Below are positions 17,270 through 26,588 of a stretch of 64,000 nucleotides of DNA, in pieces. The notes beneath the pieces were generated by a model. It made no database searches. It was not told where the DNA came from and was given only the letters and a program-made list of their open reading frames with translations. The translations under genes and the position numbers were made by a program. The stretch's first letter is position 1. Every line of letters starts with the position of its first letter. The stretch lies in assembly GCA_004020645.1 (NCBI GenBank), contig SAQL01000003.1, positions 1 to 64,000 of the forward strand, written 5' to 3'. This DNA is from Mesorhizobium sp. (GTDB taxonomy: Bacteria; Pseudomonadota; Alphaproteobacteria; Rhizobiales; Rhizobiaceae).

Positions 17270-18214
17270 ATGAAGAAGTTCTTGAAATTGACGGCAGCGG
17301 TGCTGGTTGCGACGACCAGCCTCACGACCATGGCAGCAGCGGAGTACCCGGAAAGGCCAGTGACCTACATCGAGCCCTGGGCTCCGGGAGACGTGGACGA
17401 CCAGTTGCTTCGCATCCTCGTGGAGGAGTTCAACAAGCAGACTGGGGTGCCCGGCAAAGTTGTCAACCGTTCAGGAGGGTTCGGGATCGAAGGAGCGCAG
17501 GCCTTGGCCTCCTCGCCTCCGGACGGCTATACCGTCGGCAACCTGCTGATCGACATTCCGACCAGCTACATCGTTCAGGGAGTGGCGCCCTATAAGCGCG
17601 ATGACTTCGAGGTCGTCGGCCTGTTCATGAATTTCCCATTCGTATTGGTCGGGCGGGCTGATGCGCCCTATTCGAACATCGCCGAACTCGCCGAATATGC
17701 GAAGTCGAACCCCGTCAAGTTTGCCCATTTTGGCTTTGAAACCCTTCCGGCGCAGCAGACTTTCGAAGCAGCCCGCCAGCATGGTTTCGAATTCGCCACC
17801 GAGACCGGTTATGACCTGACCGAATGCTCGACCCTGGCCAGTGGCGATGCGGATGTCATGAACACGACGATGGGGCTGATGCTGGCTTGCATGGACAAGG
17901 TCAAGGTGCTTGCCGCCTATACGCAAAACCCGATTTCTCTGGTGCCAAACGCACCGCTTCTGAGCGAACAAGTGGAGGGCGCTGCATTTCCGCTGTGGTC
18001 TGGCCTCTTCGTTCCCGCCGGCACTCCGCAAGAGGTGAAGGACCGGCTGGCCGAGATGGCCCAAAAAGCCCTGCAATCCGATCGCGCCCGTCAATTTGCT
18101 GAAACGACCGGCACGGAGATCTACTGGCAGGGTGCCGAAGAGGCGCAGGCCCGGATCGACGCCAACTATGCCGCGATCGAGGCGCTGTTCGCAAAGAACA
18201 AGAAGGGCAACTGA
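17270..18214 (+). CDS. tctC: TTT-family periplasmic solute-binding protein TctC
   Basis: This 314-residue Bug/TctC receptor has a cleavable signal peptide (MKKFLKLTAAVLVATT, cleavage near AAA-EYPERP). The family ligand loop reads YIEPWAPGDVDDQ, where most members have WPxGGxxD; the Gly-Gly is changed to Gly-Asp, which may bear on specificity. It captures a carboxylated substrate in the periplasm and delivers it to TctAB. GGAGG lies just before the ATG at 17270. It starts the divergent operon opposite IclR. The substrate is not predictable from the sequence. Confidence 0.92.
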   Translation: MKKFLKLTAAVLVATTSLTTMAAAEYPERPVTYIEPWAPGDVDDQLLRILVEEFNKQTGVPGKVVNRSGGFGIEGAQALASSPPDGYTVGNLLIDIPTSYIVQGVAPYKRDDFEVVGLFMNFPFVLVGRADAPYSNIAELAEYAKSNPVKFAHFGFETLPAQQTFEAARQHGFEFATETGYDLTECSTLASGDADVMNTTMGLMLACMDKVKVLAAYTQNPISLVPNAPLLSEQVEGAAFPLWSGLFVPAGTPQEVKDRLAEMAQKALQSDRARQFAETTGTEIYWQGAEEAQARIDANYAAIEALFAKNKKGN

Positions 18215-18285
18215 TCTCCACCGTGCACTCATGAACAAGGGGCAGCCCGCGGGCCGCCTGAATGTGGGGCTTTGGGAGGAGCTGA

Positions 18286-18867
18286 ATGACCACGCACATC
18301 GACCATGCCCCGTCCATCGCAGACGCGGAGAACCCAGGGTTCGAAGAGGAGATCGAGGTCACGGCCTCGGCGACAAGCGGGACGATTCTCTGGGGGTTCG
18401 CCCTCGTTGCGCTTTTACTTCTTCCAATCGCTACACGCGAGGGAAGGCGCGATCTTGGCATGTTCCAGGAGCCCTGGTTCTGGCCGATGACGGCGCTTGG
18501 CTTCGGCCTGATCGGGGGAGCGATGTTTCCGATCCTTCTGGTCCGCCTGAGCCGCGATCCCGGCTTCGGTCTGCGCGTTCTCGCCGCTTTCGACGGGATG
18601 GGTAAATCCCTGCAATACGGCGCTGCCTTCCTGGTCTACCTCGTCGCGGTCAACTATCTCGGCTTTACCATCTCGTCGATCCTGTTCATGCAGGCGCTTT
18701 ACCTTATGTCCGGATTGCGTGGCGGCAGGTGGCCCTGGGTCGCCCTGGCCGTGACCTTCGCCATCGTTCTGGCCTTCCGGGTCGGCCTCGACATCTGGTT
18801 TCCCGTTCCGGTGTTCCTGCAATTCTTTCCGGCTTCAGTGGGCAACTTTATGGGAGGCTATCTATGA
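18286..18867 (+). CDS. tctB: TTT transporter small membrane subunit TctB
   Basis: The 193-residue protein has four predicted membrane segments: about residues 34-51, 68-85, 105-125 and 140-165. It has a long cytoplasmic N terminus rich in Glu. It sits between tctC and tctA in the standard gene order, preceded by GGGAGGAG. TctB subunits are poorly conserved; the assignment rests on topology, size and position. Its stop overlaps the tctA start. Confidence 0.88.
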   Translation: MTTHIDHAPSIADAENPGFEEEIEVTASATSGTILWGFALVALLLLPIATREGRRDLGMFQEPWFWPMTALGFGLIGGAMFPILLVRLSRDPGFGLRVLAAFDGMGKSLQYGAAFLVYLVAVNYLGFTISSILFMQALYLMSGLRGGRWPWVALAVTFAIVLAFRVGLDIWFPVPVFLQFFPASVGNFMGGYL

Positions 18868-20360
18868 TCGACTCGATCCTTCTCGGCTTCTCTGAAATCG
18901 CCCATTGGCAGGTGATCCTGGCGCTGTTCATCGGGGCCATAGCCGGCATTCTGGTCGGGGCGGTTCCGGGGATGGAACCGGCCGGGGCCATGGCCATCGC
19001 CCTCCCGTTCTCCCTGACGATGGATCCCCTTCCAGGCATCATACTGTTGCTGGGCTGCTATGGAGGCGCCTGGTATGGCGGCGCCATCCCGGCCATCCTG
19101 ATCCGGGTGCCGGGAACGCCGGTCAACGTGCTGACGACCTACGACGGCTACCCTCTGGCCAAGAAGGGCCAGCCTATGCGCGCCCTATCCCTAGCCTACT
19201 CCTCGTCTTTCGTCGGCGGTATAATCTCGATCGTCGCACTGATCTTCCTCGCTCCGGTCATGGCTCAGGTGGCCGAACGGTTCGGGCCGCCCGAATACGC
19301 GATGGTCATGGTCCTGGCCACGGTGTCGGTGATACTGGCGCACCACCACAACATTCCGGGCGCCATCCTGACCTTCGGCATTGGCGCGTTCCTTGCGACC
19401 GTGGGCTTCGAAAGCCCGCACAACACCCTGCGTTACACCTTCGATCAAACCTGGTTGATCGGCGGCGTGCCTATGGTTCCGATGGTGATCGGGCTGTTCG
19501 CCATGAGCCAGGCCTTCGTGCTGCTTGAAACCAAAACATCGCCTCCGGCCCCCGCCGATCTGGGCGCGACCGGGCGGTTCCATGGCCTGTTGGAGGTCTT
19601 CAAATACCGCGCGACCGTTATTCGCTCCAGCGCACTTGGCGTGGTGATGGGGCTCCTGCCGGGCGTCGGAGAGTTCGGCGCGCAGTTCCTGTCGTATTCG
19701 CTGGCGCGGCGCTTCTCGAAGAAGCCCGAGGAGTTCGGCAAGGGCTCTCCCGAGGGCCTTGTCGCGTCCGAGGTTTCGATAAGCGCCTGCACCTCGACAG
19801 TGCTCGTGCCGCTACTGGCGCTCGGCATTCCGGCCGATCCCCTGATGGCGATGCTCCTGGCCGTTTTTATGATCCACAACATCATCCCGGGGCCCCAGCT
19901 GTTCGCAGAGCATGCCGATTTCATCTCTGGTCTCTATATCTCACTGTTTATCCTCAACATCTTCGTCGTCGTCCTGCTTCTGGCGTTTACGAAACAGGTG
20001 GTGCGGCTGTCCTCCATCACACCTCGGGCGATCGGGGCCGCCATCCTTGTGCTCGGGTTTGTCGGCACTTACACGCAGAACTTCCGGGTCAGCGACGCGC
20101 TGTTCACCCTGGTCTTCGCTATCCTCGGGCGCTTCATGCTCAAGAACGGCATCCCGGCGTTTCCCATGGTCGTCGGACTGGTGCTGGGTCCGATGCTCGA
20201 GCAGCGCCTTAAGCAATCGATGAGCATTTCGGGCGGCGATCCGACGATCTTCCTGACCCGGCCGCTGGCCGCGACTTTCCTAGTTTTCGCGATCGTTGCG
20301 GTGACTGCGTTCGCCTGGTCGCATTACTACGAGCGGAAAAACCTTAATGAAGCAGGCTGA
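18864..20360 (+). CDS. tctA: TTT transporter large membrane subunit TctA
   Basis: This 498-residue, very hydrophobic protein has about twelve membrane segments. It carries the TctA signatures GAVPGMEPAGAMAIALPF (residues about 33-50) and ALGIPADPLMAMLL in the second half, and a GLLPGVGEFGAQF repeat equivalent. With TctB it forms the ion-driven permease. The ATG at 18864 overlaps the tctB stop (ATGA). The end overlaps the aldehyde dehydrogenase start by 14 bases, tying transport to metabolism in one operon. Confidence 0.94.
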   Translation: MIDSILLGFSEIAHWQVILALFIGAIAGILVGAVPGMEPAGAMAIALPFSLTMDPLPGIILLLGCYGGAWYGGAIPAILIRVPGTPVNVLTTYDGYPLAKKGQPMRALSLAYSSSFVGGIISIVALIFLAPVMAQVAERFGPPEYAMVMVLATVSVILAHHHNIPGAILTFGIGAFLATVGFESPHNTLRYTFDQTWLIGGVPMVPMVIGLFAMSQAFVLLETKTSPPAPADLGATGRFHGLLEVFKYRATVIRSSALGVVMGLLPGVGEFGAQFLSYSLARRFSKKPEEFGKGSPEGLVASEVSISACTSTVLVPLLALGIPADPLMAMLLAVFMIHNIIPGPQLFAEHADFISGLYISLFILNIFVVVLLLAFTKQVVRLSSITPRAIGAAILVLGFVGTYTQNFRVSDALFTLVFAILGRFMLKNGIPAFPMVVGLVLGPMLEQRLKQSMSISGGDPTIFLTRPLAATFLVFAIVAVTAFAWSHYYERKNLNEAG

Positions 20361-21831
20361 CATCGATGCCCGTCGAGCCATGCCCGTTCCGGCGGCTGGG
20401 CTTTTCATTGATGGCGCGGGCCGCGCGGCGGCAGACGGAGCGACGCTGGATGTCCTGTCGCCGCTCGACGGGTCGCGGCTCACTACCATCGCCGATGCCA
20501 CGGCCCAAGACCTCGATGCGGCCTGCCGCTCGGCTCGGTCTGCCTTTGAGCGGGGTGACTGGTCGCGCCGGTCCCCGGTGGAACGCAAGAAGGTCCTTCT
20601 GAAACTGGCGGACCTGATCGAGGCCCGGGCGCTGGACCTTGCGGTTCTGGGCGTGCGCGACAACGGCACCGAAATCAGCATGGCGTTGAAGGCGGAACCC
20701 CTGAGCGCCGCGGCCACGTTCCGCTATTACGGCGAACTGATTGATAAGGTCTATGGCGAGATCGCTCCCACCGATGGAAGCGTGCTGGGGCTGGTTCACA
20801 AGCAGCCGATCGGGGTCGTCGGCGTGATCGTGCCGTGGAACTTTCCACTGATGATCGGCGCGTGGAAAATCGCGCCCGCGCTAGCAGCCGGAAACTCGGT
20901 CGTCCTGAAGCCGGCCGAAACCGCCTCGCTGACACTTTTGCGGCTGGCGGAACTGGCCATCGAGGCTGGCGTCCCACCGGGGGTCTTCAACGTGGTGACC
21001 GGCCAAGGCCCCGTCGCGGGTCAGGCCCTGGGGCTCTCGATGGAGGTGGACGTTCTTGCCTTCACTGGCTCGGGCGGCGTGGGCCGGCGGCTGCTGGACT
21101 ATGCAGCACGGTCGAACCTGAAGCGCGTTTACCTGGAACTGGGGGGCAAAAGCCCGAATATTGTCTTTGCCGACGCGCCCGATCTGGCCGCCGCAGCCAG
21201 AGTGGCGGTCTATGGAATTTTCCGCAACTCGGGCCAGGTCTGCATCGCGGGCTCACGTCTCCTGGTCCAGGCATCGGTGGCCGACGATTTCGCTGCCGAA
21301 GTAGCGAGAATCGCAGCAGCTGTGAGGGTGGGCGACCCCCTGGACCTTTCGACAGAGGCAGGCGCGATGAATTCGCTGCCACAACTCGAGCGCGCGCAAG
21401 GCTTCGTCGCCGGCGCGCTCGACGAAGGCGCTCGGCTGCTGACGGGCGGCGCGCGCACGCTCGAAGCGACAGGCGGCTGGTACATGCAGCCGACCGTAAT
21501 AGCGGACGTGACCCCGACGATGGACCTGTTTCGCAACGAGGTCTTCGGCCCGGTCCTGGCGGTCACGCCGTTCACGGACGAGACCGATGCGATCCGCCTT
21601 GCCAACGGTACGGATTTCGGCCTTGCCGCGGCGGTCTGGACATCCAACCTGTCCCGCGCGCACCGGATGGTTCGCGATATCCGGGCCGGCGTCGTCCACG
21701 TCAACACCTACGGCGGGTCCGACCTGACGGTGCCGCTGGGCGGCCACCGGCAGTCGGGCAACGGCTACGATAAATCCCCGCACGCGCTGGACAAGTTTCT
21801 TGATCTCAAGACGGCCTGGATTCAACTGTGA
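20347..21831 (+). CDS. NAD(P)-dependent aldehyde dehydrogenase
   Basis: The 494-residue protein has all ALDH motifs: VIVPWNFPL (cofactor), LELGGKSPNIVF with the general-base Glu (about 265) and NSGQVCIAGSR with the catalytic Cys (about 299). It would oxidise the aldehyde made by the neighbouring phospho-lyase or aminotransferase to an acid. The N-terminal 35 residues, with GLFIDGAGRAAADGA, resemble betaine/gamma-aminobutyraldehyde-type ALDHs. Overlaps at both ends (tctA; TGATG with the phospho-lyase) show tight coupling. Confidence 0.93.
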   Translation: MKQADIDARRAMPVPAAGLFIDGAGRAAADGATLDVLSPLDGSRLTTIADATAQDLDAACRSARSAFERGDWSRRSPVERKKVLLKLADLIEARALDLAVLGVRDNGTEISMALKAEPLSAAATFRYYGELIDKVYGEIAPTDGSVLGLVHKQPIGVVGVIVPWNFPLMIGAWKIAPALAAGNSVVLKPAETASLTLLRLAELAIEAGVPPGVFNVVTGQGPVAGQALGLSMEVDVLAFTGSGGVGRRLLDYAARSNLKRVYLELGGKSPNIVFADAPDLAAAARVAVYGIFRNSGQVCIAGSRLLVQASVADDFAAEVARIAAAVRVGDPLDLSTEAGAMNSLPQLERAQGFVAGALDEGARLLTGGARTLEATGGWYMQPTVIADVTPTMDLFRNEVFGPVLAVTPFTDETDAIRLANGTDFGLAAAVWTSNLSRAHRMVRDIRAGVVHVNTYGGSDLTVPLGGHRQSGNGYDKSPHALDKFLDLKTAWIQL

Positions 21832-23129
21832 TGGCGACAACTAAAGATATACTGGAAAGACGATCCAGACTGCTCGGCCCCAATGTCTCGACCTTCTACG
21901 AAGAGCCCGTCCATCTGGTCCGGGGCGACGGGGTCTGGGTCTGGGATGCGGACGGGAGGAAATATCTCGATTGCTACAACAACGTGCCGCATGTCGGACA
22001 CTGCCATCCGCGTGTCGTCGAGGCGATCTGTCGGCAAGCGTCAACGCTCAATACCCATACCCGTTACCTGCACGAAGGTATCCTGGACTATGTCGAGCGG
22101 CTGACCGGCACCTTCGAGCCTGATCTTTCCACCGCGATCATGACCTGCACGGGGTCCGAGGCCAACGACATCGCCCTGCGCATGGCCGAAGCGGTGACTG
22201 GCAAACATGGGATCATCGCCACCGACCACACCTATCATGGCAACACCACTGCCGTGTCCCACCTGTCGCGCACGAACATCCCGTCTACGGGCGACGGCAG
22301 CCATGTTCGCCACGTTCCCGCGCCGGACAGCTACCGGCCGCTGGGTGGCGATCCAGGCCCTGCCCATGCCATGGCCTTTGCCCGCACGGTGGCCGAGGCT
22401 ATCGACGATCTGGAACGGTCGGGCCACGGCTTTGCCGGCATTATTCTGTGCCCGGCCTTCCTGAACGAGGGCTTCCCGCATCTCGATCCCGGCTGGCTGA
22501 ATCCCGCACTGACAGAGGTCCGCAAGGCGGGCGGCATCTTCATCGCGGACGAGGTGCAGCCCGGCTTTGGCCGCAACGGCGAACGGTTCTGGGGCCACCA
22601 GCGGATCGGGGCGCAGCCCGATGTGGTGACTATGGGCAAGCCAATGGGCAACGGCCATCCAGTCGCCGCCGTGGTGACCACGCCGGACATCATGGGCGCG
22701 TTCCGCAAATCGTTCCGGTATTTCAACACGTTCGGCGGCAATCCGGTTTCCTGTGCCGCCGCGAATGCGGTGCTGGACGTCATCGAGACCGAAGGGTTGC
22801 AGGAAAATGCCCGCATTGTCGGGGCCTATGCACGTGACGGCCTGACGAAGCTCGCCAGGAAATACGAGTGGATTGGCGACGTCCGCGGCTATGGGCTGTT
22901 CTTCGGCGCCGAGATCGTCGGTGATCGCACGACCAAGGCGCCCGCGCCGGCTCACGCGGCGCGCGTGGCCAATGAAATGCGCCGCCGCGGCGTGCTGATG
23001 AACCGGCTGGGCATCCATTACAACACCCTCAAGATCCGCCCCCCGATGCCTTTCTCGAAAGAGAACGCCGAATACATGCTCGGAATTCTGGACGACGTTC
23101 TTGCGGATCTGGGAGCGCCTGATGAATGA
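21831..23129 (+). CDS. Class III PLP enzyme, phospho-lyase subgroup (second copy)
   Basis: This 432-residue protein has [16 protein letters not shown] (about residues 45-60), the marker of ethanolamine-phosphate / phosphohydroxylysine phospho-lyases. [11 protein letters not shown] and the PLP lysine in TMGKPMGNG (about 269) follow. It likely removes phosphate and ammonia from a phosphorylated amino alcohol to yield an aldehyde for the preceding dehydrogenase. The ATG at 21831 overlaps the ALDH stop; a GTG three bases earlier is also possible. The kinase that would make its substrate overlaps its end by 8 bases. It is related to, but clearly diverged from, the protein at 2.7-4.0 kb. Confidence 0.85.
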   Translation: MATTKDILERRSRLLGPNVSTFYEEPVHLVRGDGVWVWDADGRKYLDCYNNVPHVGHCHPRVVEAICRQASTLNTHTRYLHEGILDYVERLTGTFEPDLSTAIMTCTGSEANDIALRMAEAVTGKHGIIATDHTYHGNTTAVSHLSRTNIPSTGDGSHVRHVPAPDSYRPLGGDPGPAHAMAFARTVAEAIDDLERSGHGFAGIILCPAFLNEGFPHLDPGWLNPALTEVRKAGGIFIADEVQPGFGRNGERFWGHQRIGAQPDVVTMGKPMGNGHPVAAVVTTPDIMGAFRKSFRYFNTFGGNPVSCAAANAVLDVIETEGLQENARIVGAYARDGLTKLARKYEWIGDVRGYGLFFGAEIVGDRTTKAPAPAHAARVANEMRRRGVLMNRLGIHYNTLKIRPPMPFSKENAEYMLGILDDVLADLGAPDE

Positions 23130-24069
23130 CCCGCGCGTGGTTGATGCGCTCTCGCTTTGGGGGCTCGGGGGCTGTTCAGTCACGCTTGTCGCGGCACGGG
23201 AGAACCGGGTGTTCCGCGTCGAAGCGCCCGCGGGGCCGCTGGCGCTGCGCCTGCACAGACCAGGGTATCGGAGCCAGGTGGAGCTGGCCTCGGAACTGGC
23301 CTGGATGGCCGCGCTTGAAGGGGGCGGCCTAAATGTGCCGCGCCCGGTTCCAGCGCGGGACGGCAGCCTCTGCGCCACAGTCGGAGACACCACCGTTGAT
23401 GTGCTCACCTATCTCGACGGCACGCCTTTGATGAAGGAAGGCCAGTTGGCGCAGGACGCTGACCTGTCCGGGATAGCCCTCAGGCTTGGCGGTGCGCTCG
23501 CGCGGCTGCACGACATTTCCGATGGATGGGACGCGCCCGCGGGGTTCTTCCGCCCGGCGTGGGACGCAGAGGGGCTGTTGGGCGACAATCCACTTTGGGG
23601 GCGGTTTTGGGAAAACCCGGCTCTGACCGCGGACCAGGCGGCGCTGCTGACCAAAACCCGGAAGGCCGCCCAGCGCGTCCTGTCGCGGCTCGCGCCGGAA
23701 CTCGACTACGGCCTCATTCACGCCGATGCCGTCCCCGAGAACGTGCTGATCGGCAATGGCGCGGTACATCTTATTGATTTTGACGACGGCGGATATGGCT
23801 TTCGGCTGTTCGATCTGGCGACAACCATGAACCGCCTGCACCGCTATGCACCGGATGGCGCAGCCGGTCGCCGTTTCCTCGATGGATATTTGCAGGTCCG
23901 CCCGATCGACCTGCATCCGCTGCCACTCTTCAGGTTGCTCAGAAGCCTGACCTATGTCGGCTGGGTGATTGCGCGCATGGACGAACCGAGTGCATCCGCC
24001 CGCTGTACCCGCTTCATCATTGAGGCCACAGACCAGGCGCAAACCTGGCTCAAACACCTAAAAGACTAA
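23122..24069 (+). CDS. APH-fold kinase (second copy)
   Basis: The 315-residue phosphotransferase carries HADAVPEN (Brenner motif, about residues 204-211) and DFDDGGYGFR (about 219-228). ATP-binding N-lobe residues are in NRVFRVE. It overlaps the phospho-lyase gene by 8 bases, so the two are translated together. The expected role is phosphorylation of a hydroxylated amine so that the lyase can act. The gene order here is lyase-kinase, the reverse of the pair at 1.7-4.0 kb. A choline- or homoserine-kinase-like activity cannot be excluded. Confidence 0.8.
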   Translation: MNDPRVVDALSLWGLGGCSVTLVAARENRVFRVEAPAGPLALRLHRPGYRSQVELASELAWMAALEGGGLNVPRPVPARDGSLCATVGDTTVDVLTYLDGTPLMKEGQLAQDADLSGIALRLGGALARLHDISDGWDAPAGFFRPAWDAEGLLGDNPLWGRFWENPALTADQAALLTKTRKAAQRVLSRLAPELDYGLIHADAVPENVLIGNGAVHLIDFDDGGYGFRLFDLATTMNRLHRYAPDGAAGRRFLDGYLQVRPIDLHPLPLFRLLRSLTYVGWVIARMDEPSASARCTRFIIEATDQAQTWLKHLKD

Positions 24070-24079
24070 GGAAACCGCA

Positions 24080-26566
24080 ATGTCCGCTAGTGAGAAAGAC
24101 CAGGCTCAAACGCTCCCGGAGACGGCGCCGGTTGTCGTTATTGGCGGCGGTATTATCGGCGTCTCGACCCTCTATCACCTGGCCAAGAAGGGTGTCGAGA
24201 AGGCGGTGCTTGTCGAGCGCAAGGCGATGGCCTCCGGCACTACATGGCACGCGGCCGGAATCGTCGGGCAATTGCGCGAAAGCTCTTCCCAGACCGAGCT
24301 GTCGAAATACACGGCCCGGCTGTTCACCGAACTCGAACTCGAAACTGGACAGGCCACCGGTTACAAGCAGAACGGCACACTCCACGTTGCGCTGTCGGAC
24401 ATTCGCTGGGAACAGTTGCGGCGCAACCATGACCATGCAGGTCGGATGGAGATTGAAAGCCGCCTCTTGAGCGTCTCGGAAGTGGCCGAGCTTTACCCCT
24501 ATATCGAGAGGTCCGACCTTCTGGGCGGATTCTTCGTTCCCTCGAACGGGCAGGTGAACCCGCTCGACGTGACGCAGGCCATGGCCAAGGGCGGGCGAGC
24601 CCGCGGGGCTCAGATCTTCGAGAATACGAAGGCCATCCGCATCCTGACCCGCAACGGTCGGGTCAGCGGGGTCGAAACCGACAAGGGTGTTATTGCGACC
24701 GACCGGGTGCTGCTGGCCGGCGGCATGTGGACCTCGCGCTTCGCTGCCCAGCACGGCGTCACCGTTCCGCTGCACGCGACCGAGCACTTCTACATCGTGA
24801 CCGAAACCATCGATGGTCTGCCCCGCACCATTCCGGGGTTGGTCGTTGCCGAAGAGCGGCTTTACACCAAGGAAGACGCCGGCAAGCTCTTGATCGGTGG
24901 ATTCGAGGCGCAGGGAAAAAGCTGGGGGCGGAACGGCATTCCCGAAAGTTTCGAGTTCGACGAACTGCCCTTCGACATGGAGCATGTCGAACCGATGCTG
25001 GAACGCGCCTTCGCCCGCTTCCCGTTCCTGGAAACGACCGGCATCCACACGTTCTTCAACGGCCCCGAAAGCTTTACGCCCGATGGGCGTCCTTACATCG
25101 GCCCGGCGCCCGAGATGCCCGGTCTCTTCATCGCCGCAGGGATGAACTCGAACGGGATTTTGAACGGCGGCGGCTTCGGTCTGACGATGGCCGCCTGGAT
25201 GACCGACGGCATGCCGGTACGCAACGTCGGCTCGATGCTGACTGCGCGCGCCCACCCGTTCCAGCGCAATGCAGCCTACAATGCCGAGCGCGCGGCCGAA
25301 TCCATAGGCTTTCATTACGGCCTGCAATGGCCCGGCCGCCAGATTGAGTCCGCCCGCGGCATCCGCCGGGTGCCGGTGCATGACCGCCTGCAGGCTGCGG
25401 GCGCAGTGATGGCCGAACGCATCGGTTGGGAAGTGCCGATGTATTACGACCCCTCGGGCAACGGCTGGCCCAGCCGCCCCTCGATCGGTTGGCAGGACTG
25501 GTCGGCACTGGTGGGCGAGGAATGCCGTGCCGCACGGGACGCTGCCGTTCTTATCGATCAATCCATGTATGCCAAGATCCTGATCCAGGGACCCGATGCT
25601 GCCAAGGCCCTCGACTGCGTGTCGGGCGCCTCGATGAACATTGCTGTGGGCACCTCAGTCTATACCCAATTCCTGAACCGGATTGGCGGGATCGAAGCCG
25701 ATGTCACTGTGACCCGCCTTGCACCCGAACAGTACATGGTTGTCACTGGCCACCCCAGTCAAATCCGCGACCAGTTCCACATTCGCACCCATGCCGACCC
25801 CAGTCTGCGGTTCGAGATATTCGATGCGACCGGGGCCTATGGTCTGTTGACGGTCCACGGACCGAAATCCCGAGCCATTCTTCAGGCGCTTTCGGGCGAC
25901 GACCTGTCGAACGAGGCGTTTCCTTTTGGCGCGGCGAAGGAAATCGACCTGGCCCATGCCCGCGTCTGGGCTATCCGGCGATCGTTCCTGGGTGAGCTTG
26001 GATATGAATTGCTGATCCCCGTCGAGTTCACAGCCCATGTCTATGAGGCGCTTCTGGAAAAGGGCGCTGATCACGGGCTGCGCCATGCTGGCATGTTCGC
26101 GATGAACGCCTGCCGGCTTGAAAAGGGCTTCCGGCATTTTGGCCATGACATTGGCGAGGAAGATACTCCCTATGAGACCGGCCTGGGCTTCGCCGTCCAC
26201 CTCGACAAGGGCGATTTCATCGGGCGCGAGGCGCTAGTCAAACAAAAAGCGGAGCAGGGCGCGGCAACGAAGTCTCGCACCGTGGCTATCCGAGTGCCTG
26301 GCGCAACCGCTGAAGACGGCCCACACCTGATCCACAACGAGCCGGTCTGGAAAGGTGAGCGTCTGGTTGGCCACGTCACCTCGGGTGGTTGGGGCTGGCG
26401 ATTGGAGGCGATGGTCGGCCTTGCGTCGCTGCATAACGACGAGGGTGTGTCCAAGGACTGGATCGGCGAAGGCGGCTTTGACGTCCAGATCGCGGGGAAA
26501 CGCTATCCGATCGAGGCACAATTGGCGCCGTTCTACGATCCAAGAGGCGAAATAATGCGCGGCTGA
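24080..26566 (+). CDS. FAD/folate-dependent dimethylglycine/sarcosine dehydrogenase-like enzyme
   Basis: This 828-residue two-part flavoprotein begins with a Rossmann FAD site VVVIGGGIIGVSTLYHLA (residues 18-35) and the conserved GTTWHAAG, typical of the DMGDH/sarcosine dehydrogenase group that binds FAD covalently. The C-terminal half is a glycine-cleavage T-protein (aminomethyltransferase) domain, from about residue 430 on, where tetrahydrofolate accepts the methyl-derived one-carbon unit. It oxidatively N-demethylates a methylated amino acid. In this operon the substrate may be an N-methylated intermediate of the imported compound. The start lies 11 bases after the kinase. Confidence 0.9.
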   Translation: MSASEKDQAQTLPETAPVVVIGGGIIGVSTLYHLAKKGVEKAVLVERKAMASGTTWHAAGIVGQLRESSSQTELSKYTARLFTELELETGQATGYKQNGTLHVALSDIRWEQLRRNHDHAGRMEIESRLLSVSEVAELYPYIERSDLLGGFFVPSNGQVNPLDVTQAMAKGGRARGAQIFENTKAIRILTRNGRVSGVETDKGVIATDRVLLAGGMWTSRFAAQHGVTVPLHATEHFYIVTETIDGLPRTIPGLVVAEERLYTKEDAGKLLIGGFEAQGKSWGRNGIPESFEFDELPFDMEHVEPMLERAFARFPFLETTGIHTFFNGPESFTPDGRPYIGPAPEMPGLFIAAGMNSNGILNGGGFGLTMAAWMTDGMPVRNVGSMLTARAHPFQRNAAYNAERAAESIGFHYGLQWPGRQIESARGIRRVPVHDRLQAAGAVMAERIGWEVPMYYDPSGNGWPSRPSIGWQDWSALVGEECRAARDAAVLIDQSMYAKILIQGPDAAKALDCVSGASMNIAVGTSVYTQFLNRIGGIEADVTVTRLAPEQYMVVTGHPSQIRDQFHIRTHADPSLRFEIFDATGAYGLLTVHGPKSRAILQALSGDDLSNEAFPFGAAKEIDLAHARVWAIRRSFLGELGYELLIPVEFTAHVYEALLEKGADHGLRHAGMFAMNACRLEKGFRHFGHDIGEEDTPYETGLGFAVHLDKGDFIGREALVKQKAEQGAATKSRTVAIRVPGATAEDGPHLIHNEPVWKGERLVGHVTSGGWGWRLEAMVGLASLHNDEGVSKDWIGEGGFDVQIAGKRYPIEAQLAPFYDPRGEIMRG

Positions 26567-26588
26567 TCGCAGTCAGCGGGGAGGCGAT

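Noticed and set aside
22041..23408. Minus-strand open frame of 455 codons
   Set aside because: It runs antisense across the phospho-lyase and kinase genes, with low-complexity composition and no domain.
24050..25561. Minus-strand open frame of 503 codons
   Set aside because: It is antisense to the dimethylglycine-dehydrogenase-like gene, with no family motif or ribosome binding site.
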